Shown here: positions 35,502 through 44,468 of the stretch, one piece after another | How the letters are laid out: every line of letters starts with the position of its first letter | Position numbering within the stretch: position 1 is the first letter of the stretch | NCBI RefSeq assembly: GCF_031157315.1 | Contig: NZ_JAVIFU010000020.1 | Coordinates: 1-64,000, forward strand | DNA: 64,000 nt | DNA from: Paenibacillus sp. LHD-38 | GTDB lineage: Bacteria; Bacillota; Bacilli; Paenibacillales; Paenibacillaceae | Direction of reading: 5' to 3' | Program-made: the position numbers and the translations under genes | The notes under the pieces: model-generated | What the model was told of the DNA's origin: nothing | Seen by the model: only the letters and a program-made list of their open reading frames with translations | The model's database searches: none

Positions 35502-36469
35502 CACCACAACCCCTGTTCTGTTTTTCGAGCCATGCGGTTAAATATCCACAATAACACGAATCCGATGACCGATTGGAATAATCCGATCGCTGTCGTGACG
35601 CTGTACTGCCCTTGCAGCACGCCCGCCCGGTATACATACGTCTCGATGATGTCACCGACCGAATACGTCATCGGCGTCAATAAATTATAAATCTGATCAA
35701 AGCCAAGCTCCAAGAAATTCCCAATATTCAATAGGAACAGTACGAGTATGGTTGGGAACATAGTAGGCAGCGTAATATGAATCGTCTGCTTCCACCGGTT
35801 TGCCCCGTCCATGACGGCCGCTTCATATAAGCTCGGATTAATGCCTGCGATCGCGGCCAAGTAGATGATCGTTCCCCAGCCTACATCCTTCCATATGCCG
35901 GAGATGACGACGATGGCGCGAAAATATCGTTGTTCCTGCATGAACAGAATCGTTTCCTGCCCGAACCATCCTCGCATCATATTAATGACGCCCTGACTCG
36001 ACAGCAATTCGAATACGATGCCCCCTACGACGACCCAGGATAGAAAATGCGGGAGATAAAATAAACTTTGCATGACCCGTTTGGCAAGCATCAACCTGAC
36101 TTCATTAAAGAGAAGTGCGAGGATAATCGGTGCCGGGAACCCAAATACAAGTTGATAAAGGGCGATTGTCGCCGTATTCCTTAATACTAAATAGAAGTCT
36201 TCATACGTGAAAATAAATTTGAAGTTGTCGAGTCCAATCCATGAGCTAGACAGCATGCCTTTAAAAATCTGATAGTCTTGAAACGCGATCACGCTGCCGG
36301 CCAGCGGTAAATATTTAAATACGAGATAATAGATAATGCCAGGCAGTATCATGACGTAGAGCATCCAATACTTACGCATATTAACGAGATAACGATTCTC
36401 CATCAAGTTGAATCTCCCGATCGATACGCGAGTGGAGCCAGGCTCCAAATGATCTTGCGTATTTGCCAT
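35501..36469 (-). CDS. ABC sugar permease (LplB type), first gene of the pectin operon
   Basis: A 322-residue permease with about six helices and an EAA loop (LYEAAVMDGANRWKQTIHITLP). ATG 36467-36469 (MANTQDH) has a strong GAAGGAGG site; the frame could extend back but without a ribosome site. It is the first gene of the operon that runs to 20078. The upstream region (36470-36655) has a perfect palindrome AATTGATCAATT (36527-36538) but no clear promoter, as expected if an activator is needed. Confidence 0.92.
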   Translation of the reverse strand: MANTQDHLEPGSTRVSIGRFNLMENRYLVNMRKYWMLYVMILPGIIYYLVFKYLPLAGSVIAFQDYQIFKGMLSSSWIGLDNFKFIFTYEDFYLVLRNTATIALYQLVFGFPAPIILALLFNEVRLMLAKRVMQSLFYLPHFLSWVVVGGIVFELLSSQGVINMMRGWFGQETILFMQEQRYFRAIVVISGIWKDVGWGTIIYLAAIAGINPSLYEAAVMDGANRWKQTIHITLPTMFPTILVLFLLNIGNFLELGFDQIYNLLTPMTYSVGDIIETYVYRAGVLQGQYSVTTAIGLFQSVIGFVLLWIFNRMARKTEQGLW

Positions 36470-36526
36470 CGTGAACCTCCTTCGCTTCTTGTACCGCCAT
36501 CTTACCTGTTCAAGCACTCTATAAAC

Positions 36527-36538
36527 AATTGATCAATT
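36527..36538. promoter_or_regulatory. palindrome upstream of the pectin operon
   Basis: A 12-base perfect palindrome, AATTGATCAATT, about 60 bases before the first permease start. It could be an operator for the operon. No protein can be assigned, and such AT-rich palindromes also arise by chance. The rest of the gene-free stretch 36470-36874 holds two terminator hairpins. Confidence 0.3.
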
Positions 36539-36655
36539 CAACATGGCACACACAAATCCGCGATCCCGCCCAAATTGGACGAATAGCGCACTCAACCCGC
36601 GATAAGTTGATGAATAAATACGGCTTCCCCACCGTTCGGATGCTCTTCCTCCAGC

Positions 36656-36706
36656 ATAAAAAAAGCCGCAGCAGCAAGGCTTCAGCGGATTTGTTGATGC
36701 TGTGGC
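36656..36706 (-). terminator. second terminator-like hairpin between the pectate lyase gene and the importer operon
   Basis: On the minus strand, GCCACAGCA (36698-36706) pairs with TGCTGCGGC (36665-36673) with one G-T pair and is followed by a seven-base T run (36658-36664). It lies 150 bases past the first terminator and 190 bases before the permease start, so it might also act as an attenuator in the operon leader. Confidence 0.6.
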
Positions 36707-36780
36707 GGATTGGTTTGTTGACGCCGGACGACATTTCCGGCTTCGTCCTTTTCTCCTGCCGCATGCGTGGTAACTTCCGC

Positions 36781-36820
36781 ATACAAAAGAAGACTGCCGA
36801 GATTCCTTCGGCAGTCTTCT
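36781..36820 (-). terminator. terminator of the pectate lyase gene
   Basis: A perfect 13-bp stem (36788-36800 with 36808-36820; AGAAGACTGCCGA and its complement) with a 7-base loop, followed on the minus strand by TTTTG. It lies 55 bases past the pectate lyase stop. Confidence 0.88.
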
Positions 36821-36874
36821 GGGGCGTATAGTAATCACCTATCCTATTTTCCGGCTTGTTCGATCGTTATCCGC

Positions 36875-39800
36875 TTACTTATTGTATACCCTGTAAAGAA
36901 GGACTGCGGCTTCTGCTCTGGTCGTATTCGCAAGAGGTTGAAGCTTGCCTCCGCTTCCAGCAATAAGGCCTTCTTTAACCATTTTGGCTAATTCTTCTGC
37001 TGCATAGTCTGCGACATCCTCCCGGTCGGCAAAGTTATCTAGGCTGTTATCCATTCCGGTTATGTTTAGCTTCTTCGCGATTGCCATAGCTCTTGCGGTC
37101 AATACCATCATATCCTGCCTTGCTATCGGCTCTTCCGGATTAAAGCGGTTTTCGCCTTTTCCTTTTGCAAGACCAAGCGCCTTAGCGATACCTACGGCTT
37201 CATAGTAATAGTCTTCTGTATTCAGATCATCAAAATTCGAATCGGCTTTTGCCGTTAGTCCAAGCGTCTTGATCAGTAATAAGGTAAAATCTGCTCGGGT
37301 AACCGCGGCAGCGGGTTCGAACGTATTCTCTCCGGTTCCATTAATAATGCCTTTGGACGCCAAGATGTTTACCGAATCTTTTGCCCATGCGTACCGTTCT
37401 AGATCGGCAAAGGTTTTAAAAACAGACACTACGGCGAATGTCCCCGTCCCGGCGGCTGCAAATGCGACCCTTCCTGCTGCCGTATCATACCTTCCACTAG
37501 GTACAGGCTGGGTATTTCCCTGTCCGTCTATAAACCATACCGTAATATGCTCCGGACTCTTCAATTCCTCGGCTGTCGGTTTGTAAGGTACAGATAAGAT
37601 TACGGGCTTTTCTGGATTGTTATATTCTATTTTTTTCCCGTCTGCGATTACATTCAAATAGATGAACGGGTTTTGGCCAACTTTCTCCTTTACCGGTGAA
37701 GGAAGAACCGTTATATCCCCGATACCGATGCTTAAGCCGATTTCTTTGGCAGAGACAGCAGCGCCCGTGAGCATCCCCGCCGGCACGACTATTGTTCCTA
37801 GTGCTGTTTTTATTTCTATTTTTCGGACTGCATCGGTTTTGGTGAAAAACTCGGCAGGAAGCACCGCGGTATAGGCCTTTGCTCCTTCTACCTTAGGGAT
37901 ATCGAATGTGAATAGCTTATTGCCGTCTTTATCCACTTTTGCTTGTTCAAAAGCATCTGTCATGTCTTCCATTGCCAGTATCAACTTTGCTTCTCCTGTT
38001 TTGGGGTCTAAGACCGGGTTGGAAGTTCCTGCCTCAGGCTGGCCCGTATTATCCGGTACTGCGGGCGTCCCCAATGTCCTAACCTTTACGGTATTGGACT
38101 TTTCTGATTCTCCGCTGGCATTCTGGGCTACGATGTAATAGGTGTAATCGACACCAGGCTTTACCGTGCGGTCATAATACGCCCCTACCTTGGCCGAACC
38201 GGGATTGTATACACTCTCGCCAACGGATTCCCTGTAAATGTTGTATTGAGTTGCATCGCCATGGGCTGCCCAGATGAGCCCGACGAAGGATTCACCCACT
38301 AATCCAGTAATCAGATCGGAAGAAGCGGAGGGAACGGGCACTGCAATAGTAAGAGCATCGCTTTGTGCCGACTCTCCCATTTCGTTCACAGCCGTTATTT
38401 TGTAGCTGTAGCCTGTCTCCGTCACACTAATGCCGTCGTCGATAAAGTCGGCCGACTCACTGCTGCCTACTTGGGCATAACCATTTTCGCTATTTCCTTT
38501 TCTATAAAGGTTGTAACGTTCTGCCCCTTCTACCGGATTCCATTGCATTTCGAAAGCGGAGGTCGTAACTGTACCTGCTAGAATGCCTGAAGGTACTTGC
38601 GGAAGAAGCACTGGCTGATTAGTCGCGGCACTCACGCTGTCTGACTTGCCTGACTCGCCGCCAATTCCTACCGTCGATACCTTATAGAAATAGGCAGAGG
38701 AAGGACTCACCGTTTTATCGGTATATTCTGCTGTTAACGAACTGCCAACCTTATGGTAAGGGCCTTCCGGAGCTGCCGCTCTGTAGATGTTGTAGCTTGT
38801 GGCTCCGTCCGCCGCTGCCCAGCTAAGCTCCACACTCATGCTCCTTGCTATGGATACCTTTAACCCCGCAGGCACAGGTGGTACGGGATGCGCAGGATCA
38901 AAAGTAACCACTTCCGCAATATCGGAGTATGGAGATTCGCCTCCGGCATTCACAGCTGACACTTTATATTGATAGGTAATCCCTTGAACGATCACCGTAT
39001 CCTCGTACTCTGCCGCTGCGGAACTGGCAACGGCTTTAAAAACATCGTTAACAGAAGAGGAACGATAGATAAGATAAGAAGCCGCGTCACTCGCCGGTGA
39101 CCATTTTAGCGAAACAGAGGTACCTGCTGCGAAAGCTGCCGTAAACCCGGATGGACCGCCGGATGGAGGTTCTGTTTGCGGATTTGTCGGCTTTAGGATA
39201 ACATAATAGCTGCCTTTCGAAGTGCTGCCATTCGCCCCCATCGTTACCAATGACCCTGCAGAATAATGCTTCTTGTATAGCCGGTACTGCACCGGTTGAT
39301 CATCCTCTATCGTCTCACCAGTATCCTCATAGGCGGATAACCATGCAGGAATCTCAGGAATCCTCGTATCGTAAACCACATATACATCCGCATCGGCAGC
39401 CAGATAAAAGGAAAGCAGGTCGCTGCTTGCAGAGCTTCTAGACTCCATCGCTGCCCGAATCCATTCCATGCCTTTCAGCGCATCCGGAATGGTTACGAGC
39501 TTGTAAATTTTGGAGCCGGTCGTTCGATCTCCGTACTCCACGTCTCCCGGCTGAAAATTTTGCTGAACTGACCATTTGGATGCATTTACGCCTCCGTTTT
39601 TACTATTATCGTTTATGACGACATTTCTGACCGATTTCCCGTCCATACTGGCTGTTGGCGTTGGAACGGGCGTTGGTGCCGGTTCTGTCGGCGGTATGAA
39701 CGGCGGACCGGACCATGCTGCGGGGGTTAAGGGATAATTCGCAGGGAAGCCGACTGCCGCCAGCTCATTCAAATAATCCTCCAGATGGGTATAGCCGTCT

Positions 39801-41065
39801 CCATTGCTGTCACCGTTTCCGTCGCTCGAATCATTCGGATTCAATCCTTTGGCTTGTTCCCAGGCATCGGGCATGCCGTCCCGGTCCGTATCGGCTGGGG
39901 CTGTTTCTTTTTTCAATACAGAATACCCGCCTACATCATTCTCATGCCCAATAAGCGCTCCGGTCTGGTTCCTTACATTATCAACAATCCGCTGATCAAC
40001 CGCATCCCTTGCCAGAGACGATCCGGAGTGGTTCAAAACATGGTTGTATGCAGCTTCCGGCAATTCCGTATGGACGAGGGGATATTCAAACCGCTCTGGC
40101 ACCATAATGCTCGGCCTGTCAGCCTCCATCATGCCCGCCCCCGTATCTGTACCGTCCAGAATGCCGTTTTTATTGCTGTCGATCAGATTGTTATGGAGAT
40201 AAAGCTTGTAGTTCTCGTTTCCGCGCACAATCGCGTATTGGGGGTCTACCGAATTAATACCTGCAATAAAATAGTTCCCGACGACATTGCCGTACCCTTT
40301 GGTACCGGATTCCCCGCCAGCTACATACGGAAACTGGCCCCAGTTGTATACGACATTGTTAACAAAGTCCATCTGTCCTTTCGTTTTCGGATTTCTGTCG
40401 TTATTATGCGCATAGAGATTATGGTGCATGGTGATGGTATTCATTTCAATCAGCCCGCCCATAGAATGGGTAAGAAGAGCCTCCGATATAATCGACCACT
40501 GAACCGTTATGTTTTTCGATCTGGGATTTTCGTAATCCTTGCTTTTTATGGACAAGACTTCGTCCGTCGCCCATGAAAACGAAGAGTGATCGATGATCAC
40601 ATTTTGGCAGTCTTCAAAATACATGGCATCATCTTTAACGCTTAGCTCACCCATCCGAAAGGTTAAATACCTAATGACGATATCACTGCAGTCATAGAAA
40701 CGAATATTGTTAGAACGGATGGTTACGCCGTCCCCCGGCGCAGTCTGCCCCGCTATAGTGATATTGGACTTATTTCTTAATATAATCTGGGGCGTAGTAA
40801 TTTCTCCCGAAATATCAAATACGATCGTGCGAGGCGTGTCCCCCACTGTCGTAAGCGCATCATAGAATGTTCCTGGTCCTGTAAGCTCATAGCTCGTGAC
40901 ATGATAAACCTCGCCGCCGCGCCCCCCTAAGGCAGCATATCCGAAACCTTCTGCACCTGGAAATGCCGGCAGTACGGGACTTGCCGCTTTTACCGTGGAA
41001 TTCTGGAGCGGGATTATAGAAAAACACAGAACGATACAAATAATTTGTGCCAAAAACCTCTTCAT
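36875..41065 (-). CDS. cell-surface pectate lyase with FN3 and SLH domains
   Basis: A 1396-residue secreted protein. A signal peptide (1-28, ending VKA) is followed by a parallel beta-helix pectate lyase domain (about 30-390) with GAEGFGYAALGGRGG, IIDHSSFSWATDE and HNNDRNPKTKG, whose Arg is a catalytic candidate. Next come an acidic calcium-binding run (TDRDGMPDAWEQ, DGNGDSNGDGY, about 395-435), a linker, about four fibronectin type III domains (640-1010) and a beta domain. Three SLH repeats (about 1216-1396) bind the secondary cell-wall polymer. It releases oligogalacturonides at the cell surface for the downstream importer and lyase. GGAGGTGCAAG precedes the ATG. It has its own promoter region with a cre box. 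Confidence 0.93.
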   Translation of the reverse strand: MKRFLAQIICIVLCFSIIPLQNSTVKAASPVLPAFPGAEGFGYAALGGRGGEVYHVTSYELTGPGTFYDALTTVGDTPRTIVFDISGEITTPQIILRNKSNITIAGQTAPGDGVTIRSNNIRFYDCSDIVIRYLTFRMGELSVKDDAMYFEDCQNVIIDHSSFSWATDEVLSIKSKDYENPRSKNITVQWSIISEALLTHSMGGLIEMNTITMHHNLYAHNNDRNPKTKGQMDFVNNVVYNWGQFPYVAGGESGTKGYGNVVGNYFIAGINSVDPQYAIVRGNENYKLYLHNNLIDSNKNGILDGTDTGAGMMEADRPSIMVPERFEYPLVHTELPEAAYNHVLNHSGSSLARDAVDQRIVDNVRNQTGALIGHENDVGGYSVLKKETAPADTDRDGMPDAWEQAKGLNPNDSSDGNGDSNGDGYTHLEDYLNELAAVGFPANYPLTPAAWSGPPFIPPTEPAPTPVPTPTASMDGKSVRNVVINDNSKNGGVNASKWSVQQNFQPGDVEYGDRTTGSKIYKLVTIPDALKGMEWIRAAMESRSSASSDLLSFYLAADADVYVVYDTRIPEIPAWLSAYEDTGETIEDDQPVQYRLYKKHYSAGSLVTMGANGSTSKGSYYVILKPTNPQTEPPSGGPSGFTAAFAAGTSVSLKWSPASDAASYLIYRSSSVNDVFKAVASSAAAEYEDTVIVQGITYQYKVSAVNAGGESPYSDIAEVVTFDPAHPVPPVPAGLKVSIARSMSVELSWAAADGATSYNIYRAAAPEGPYHKVGSSLTAEYTDKTVSPSSAYFYKVSTVGIGGESGKSDSVSAATNQPVLLPQVPSGILAGTVTTSAFEMQWNPVEGAERYNLYRKGNSENGYAQVGSSESADFIDDGISVTETGYSYKITAVNEMGESAQSDALTIAVPVPSASSDLITGLVGESFVGLIWAAHGDATQYNIYRESVGESVYNPGSAKVGAYYDRTVKPGVDYTYYIVAQNASGESEKSNTVKVRTLGTPAVPDNTGQPEAGTSNPVLDPKTGEAKLILAMEDMTDAFEQAKVDKDGNKLFTFDIPKVEGAKAYTAVLPAEFFTKTDAVRKIEIKTALGTIVVPAGMLTGAAVSAKEIGLSIGIGDITVLPSPVKEKVGQNPFIYLNVIADGKKIEYNNPEKPVILSVPYKPTAEELKSPEHITVWFIDGQGNTQPVPSGRYDTAAGRVAFAAAGTGTFAVVSVFKTFADLERYAWAKDSVNILASKGIINGTGENTFEPAAAVTRADFTLLLIKTLGLTAKADSNFDDLNTEDYYYEAVGIAKALGLAKGKGENRFNPEEPIARQDMMVLTARAMAIAKKLNITGMDNSLDNFADREDVADYAAEELAKMVKEGLIAGSGGKLQPLANTTRAEAAVLLYRVYNK

Positions 41066-41089
41066 CTTGCACCTCCGCTAAACGAGTAA

Positions 41090-41103
41090 TGTAATCGCTT
41101 TCA
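41090..41103 (+). promoter_or_regulatory. cre box (CcpA operator) upstream of the pectate lyase gene
   Basis: TGTAATCGCTTTCA matches the TGWAANCGNTNWCA consensus at every position; read on the minus strand it is TGAAAGCGATTACA. It lies 25 bases before the pectate lyase start, where CcpA would block transcription when preferred sugars are present. Confidence 0.8.
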
Positions 41104-41345
41104 AAAATTTGTTTTGAAATTCATCTCCTAACAAGTACATGTCATTCACTTAAGATGATTCAGCGGCTATATCATCTCTCCCGCCCCCTTCTGCTTATAG
41201 TCACGGTCATCATAACCCTAGTGAAGGGGCTGCTCAATTGATACATCCTCCACGGAATGCACAATTCCGATAATTCATTGGAATTGAAGAAATTGTATAT
41301 TCCTGCGGCAATCGGTTGGTCTCTTCTGGTTCTCAAAAAATATCT

Positions 41346-41576
41346 TCATACTCTTTCTCCGACAAATCCTACCCCAAGCTCCAAGTTTGTTTGCTGCATC
41401 ATTGGATCAATCGTCCATTCTCTAGCGATTAACAAGACATGTTCTTCATCGGGAAGTATGGGATCGTCATCCTCTATCTCCGTAAACACTAACCCATGCT
41501 CCAACTCTTCAGTTGTTAATGCGCCTTGGTTAATTATCGTTTCTCCGCTTTCTCCTACATAGCTATACGCTCTGTA
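41346..41576 (-). pseudogene. C-terminal coding fragment of an unknown protein
   Basis: Between two stops on the minus strand, 76 codons read as an ordinary acidic protein tail (SYVGESGETIINQGA, TTEELEHGLVFTEIEDDDP, LLIAREWTIDPMMQQ, ending VGFVGERV). The composition looks coding and the frame has no start codon with a ribosome site. A plus-strand frame over the same bases is Ser-rich and looks like its shadow. I take it as the remnant of a lost gene; family not recognised. The rest of 41104-41662 shows nothing further. Confidence 0.4.
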
Positions 41577-41662
41577 TTACCCTTATTTTCCCACTAGAAT
41601 AAGCTATTTTATTTTGATATTCTCATAGAGGAAATTTCTTCAACCAAGAGAGGAACATCAAA

Positions 41663-42724
41663 ATGAAAAATGTTTATTTTCGCAGTTCAATCTTCTTCCT
41701 TCTATCCCTGTTTCTGATTTCTCCCCTGTATTCCACACAAGTAAAGGCGGCCGAAATATCCCCTTTGGAAATGTACTTTCCGACAGATATAGAAGAACAC
41801 TGGGCATATTATGAGCTGGACAATTTTGTGAATGCAGATTTGCTGCGGGGCTATGTGGATCAAGAAGGACTGGTAACGGTAAAGCCAAATAATCCAATAA
41901 GCCGTGCGGAGTTTGTTTCGATTTTGGTTCGCGCATTAGATTTGACAAGTGACTCGTCTGGAACAACGTTTTCGGATGTCGAGCAAGGAAAATGGTACGC
42001 CGATTCGGTTCGGATTGCCAACTCATTAGGTATCGTTAACGGGATTGGCGAAACGAAATTCGGGCCTAATCAACTGATTAAACGCGGCGAAATCGCTGCT
42101 CTAGTGGTTAGAGCTTTTTCTACCTCTGTACAATTTGAAGGAGAGAGAGACACCTATCCCGATGTACCGGATTATTACGCTAAACCATTCATTTCGCAGG
42201 CAAGCCAAGCCGGCATTGTGCGTGGAGCGAGCAATACGGAATTCAAGCCTTTCGCCAATGCAAAACGATCTGAAGCTGTTGTCATGCTGCAGCGTGCCTT
42301 AGATTTGCAAAACAGTGAAATCCCCGAAGACAGCCTGCTCACTGCTGCCGTTTTAGGTTCAGAGGAGAAGGAAAATCAAATATTCAAAGAAAAAACATAC
42401 GATCAATTTGATGCTGCATATGCGCAATTTTATACGGGTTATTATTTAGCGTTAAGTAAAACCTCTTCGGAAGAACTGCTTGCGCTTATCGATCAAGGCT
42501 ATGAAATTGAAATGGAAAAAATCAGCGATCAAAAACTTACCGTCGTAGAAAAATCGGATCGGTTCGCCGTCATTGAGTCGTCAGGCGGAAGCTATAAGGC
42601 AACTACGACGATAGACAATGAATCAAACACAGAAACAGTGGCAACCGACGGCATTTATTATTTGAAAAAAATGAACGACGACAGCTGGAAAATCTATATG
42701 TACTATCAAGATGAACAGCAATAA
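41663..42724 (+). CDS. SLH-domain cell-surface protein
   Basis: A 353-residue secreted protein. The signal peptide (1-29, ending VKA) is followed by three SLH repeats (about 42-215), each with the usual pattern: DIEEHWAYYELDNFVNADL, FSDVEQGKWYADSVRIANSL, YPDVPDYYAKPFISQASQ. The C-terminal 130 residues (about 225-353) are alpha/beta, hydrophilic and resemble a small NTF2- or DUF-like domain (YDQFDAAYAQFYTGYY, DGIYYLKKMNDDSWKIYMYY); not recognised. The SLH part binds the cell wall. GAGAGGAAC precedes ATG 41663. It is a single gene with its own terminator. Confidence 0.88.
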   Translation: MKNVYFRSSIFFLLSLFLISPLYSTQVKAAEISPLEMYFPTDIEEHWAYYELDNFVNADLLRGYVDQEGLVTVKPNNPISRAEFVSILVRALDLTSDSSGTTFSDVEQGKWYADSVRIANSLGIVNGIGETKFGPNQLIKRGEIAALVVRAFSTSVQFEGERDTYPDVPDYYAKPFISQASQAGIVRGASNTEFKPFANAKRSEAVVMLQRALDLQNSEIPEDSLLTAAVLGSEEKENQIFKEKTYDQFDAAYAQFYTGYYLALSKTSSEELLALIDQGYEIEMEKISDQKLTVVEKSDRFAVIESSGGSYKATTTIDNESNTETVATDGIYYLKKMNDDSWKIYMYYQDEQQ

Positions 42725-42734
42725 TAGACAGCAT

Positions 42735-42776
42735 AAAAAGGAGTGTGAACAGCAAATGTTCACGCTCCTTTTTTTT
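42735..42776 (+). terminator. terminator of the SLH protein gene
   Basis: AAAAAGGAGTGTGAACA pairs with TGTTCACGCTCCTTTTT (one T-G pair), and eight T's follow. The stop is 11 bases upstream. Confidence 0.92.
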
Positions 42777-42895
42777 GCATTCACACGATGAATGCTTTAC
42801 GAGCTTACAATATTACAACATATTGAATGATTTAAGATAACAAACTGTAGTTATCATAGAAACCGAACATAGAAAACAAGAGGAGTTGAGAGATT

Positions 42896-44374
42896 TTGAA
42901 ATTGAAACGTAAGGCTTTGCCAATGTTGGCGGTAACCGTGCTAGCCACGGCAGCGTTAACTGCGCAAGGTTTTAACAACGGCTTCAAAACACCCACTGTG
43001 GAAGCAAAATCTATTACCAAGAACCTTTCTTGGCTCGCAGGTGATCACCATGTTCATAGTGAATGGAGTGTAGGATGGGACAATACTACGAATCCTCCAA
43101 CCGCTATCAAAGGCGGAGATGCCATTTACCCAATTACTAAAAATGCTCAAATGGCAGAGTCATACGGACTGGATTGGATGGTCTCTACCGACCACGGCGG
43201 CCCGAATCATTCGAAAGTAAATTTAGAGCAAGCTTATCCCGAAGTGCTCAAAGCACGTGAAGCTGTTCCAGGCCTGACTTTATTCTATGGCATGGAATTT
43301 GATACTCCACAAGCTGATCACAGTTCTTTAATCATTCCTAAGAATGATCAAGAATCACAAATACTTTATGATATCGAAAGTAAATTTAATAAGCGCGATC
43401 CGTTTCCTACCGATCCGAGCCGGGATACAGAATCCAATATGATCGCTGCTTTAAACTACATGAAAAATTTAGCTGAGCCTCCTGTTCTTTTTGCAAACCA
43501 CCCTGCCCGCTCAGCCAGCGGTGCAAGCGTTTGGGGCCAGGATACTCCGCAAGAATTCCGCAATTGGAACGATGCAGCACCAAATGTATCCGTTGGTATG
43601 GAAGGGGCACCCGGTCATCAGGCTGGTGCGATCAATTCAGACGGTTCCATTGATCCGAATGGCAGTCGAGGCGGATATGGCAACTTCGCAACCATGGGCG
43701 GTTTTGATCAAATGAGCGCTAAAGTGGGCGGTCTTTGGGATTCCATGCTCGGCGAAGGAAGACACTGGTGGATTACGTCTACATCGGATTCCCATGTAAA
43801 CTGGCGTGATGGCGGCAGTGACTTCTGGCCAGGGGAGTATTCCAAAACCTATGTGAAGGCAGAGAATACTCATGCGGATATTTTGGACGGATTAAGAAAC
43901 GGTCGCGTGTTTGTAACGACGGGCGGTTTAGTCAATGAATTGGATGTAGATGTGAAATCTAATGGTAACCGTGCGAGCATCGGTGAAACAGTAGAGATCA
44001 AGAAGAGCGGTAAAAGCGATGTGACGGTTACCATTACATTCAAAGACCCGAACGCAAAAAACAGCCATGGCGATAATCCGAAAGTGAACCGCGTGGATCT
44101 TATCACGGGTGAGATAACAGGAATAGCGGAAGACCGTTCAACGGCCGTAAACCCAACTACAAAAGTCATAGCCAGGTTCGACAAGAGCGATTGGAAGCAA
44201 AAAGGCGAGTATGTGACAATCACCTATAAATTGAAAGACGTGGACGAAGATAGCTATCTTCGAGTTCGAGGAACAAATACCAGTGAGCTTGAACCAAGCC
44301 TTGATCCTAAAGGGGAAGACCCGTGGACTGATCTTTGGTTCTATTCCAATCCGATCTTCATGAATGTGAAATAA
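42896..44374 (+). CDS. secreted PHP-domain metallohydrolase
   Basis: A 492-residue protein with an N-terminal signal peptide (basic KLKRK, hydrophobic 8-24, cleavage near 37). A PHP-type phosphoesterase fold has metal-binding motifs HHVHSEWS (about 51-58), STDHGG (98-102), GMEFDT, FANHPARS and STSDSHVNWRDG. A C-terminal beta domain ends with NPIFMNVK. PHP enzymes hydrolyse phosphate esters or nucleic acids with two or three metal ions; secreted versions are poorly described. The start is TTG 42896 with GAGGAG 10 bases upstream; the next ATG would remove the basic part of the signal peptide. The HupE-like gene follows 94 bases later. Confidence 0.85.
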   Translation: MKLKRKALPMLAVTVLATAALTAQGFNNGFKTPTVEAKSITKNLSWLAGDHHVHSEWSVGWDNTTNPPTAIKGGDAIYPITKNAQMAESYGLDWMVSTDHGGPNHSKVNLEQAYPEVLKAREAVPGLTLFYGMEFDTPQADHSSLIIPKNDQESQILYDIESKFNKRDPFPTDPSRDTESNMIAALNYMKNLAEPPVLFANHPARSASGASVWGQDTPQEFRNWNDAAPNVSVGMEGAPGHQAGAINSDGSIDPNGSRGGYGNFATMGGFDQMSAKVGGLWDSMLGEGRHWWITSTSDSHVNWRDGGSDFWPGEYSKTYVKAENTHADILDGLRNGRVFVTTGGLVNELDVDVKSNGNRASIGETVEIKKSGKSDVTVTITFKDPNAKNSHGDNPKVNRVDLITGEITGIAEDRSTAVNPTTKVIARFDKSDWKQKGEYVTITYKLKDVDEDSYLRVRGTNTSELEPSLDPKGEDPWTDLWFYSNPIFMNVK

Positions 44375-44468
44375 TATTAAACGCACTCTATTGGTCAAAG
44401 ACGGGGAGTCCTGTTCATTCGCTCCTCGTCCTTTCATTATGAACGTACAAAAAGGATGTGTCCCAGCA

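Noticed and set aside
41257..41562. 101-codon plus-strand frame, Ser-rich
   Set aside because: The opposite strand reads as a normal protein fragment; the plus-strand version looks like its shadow.
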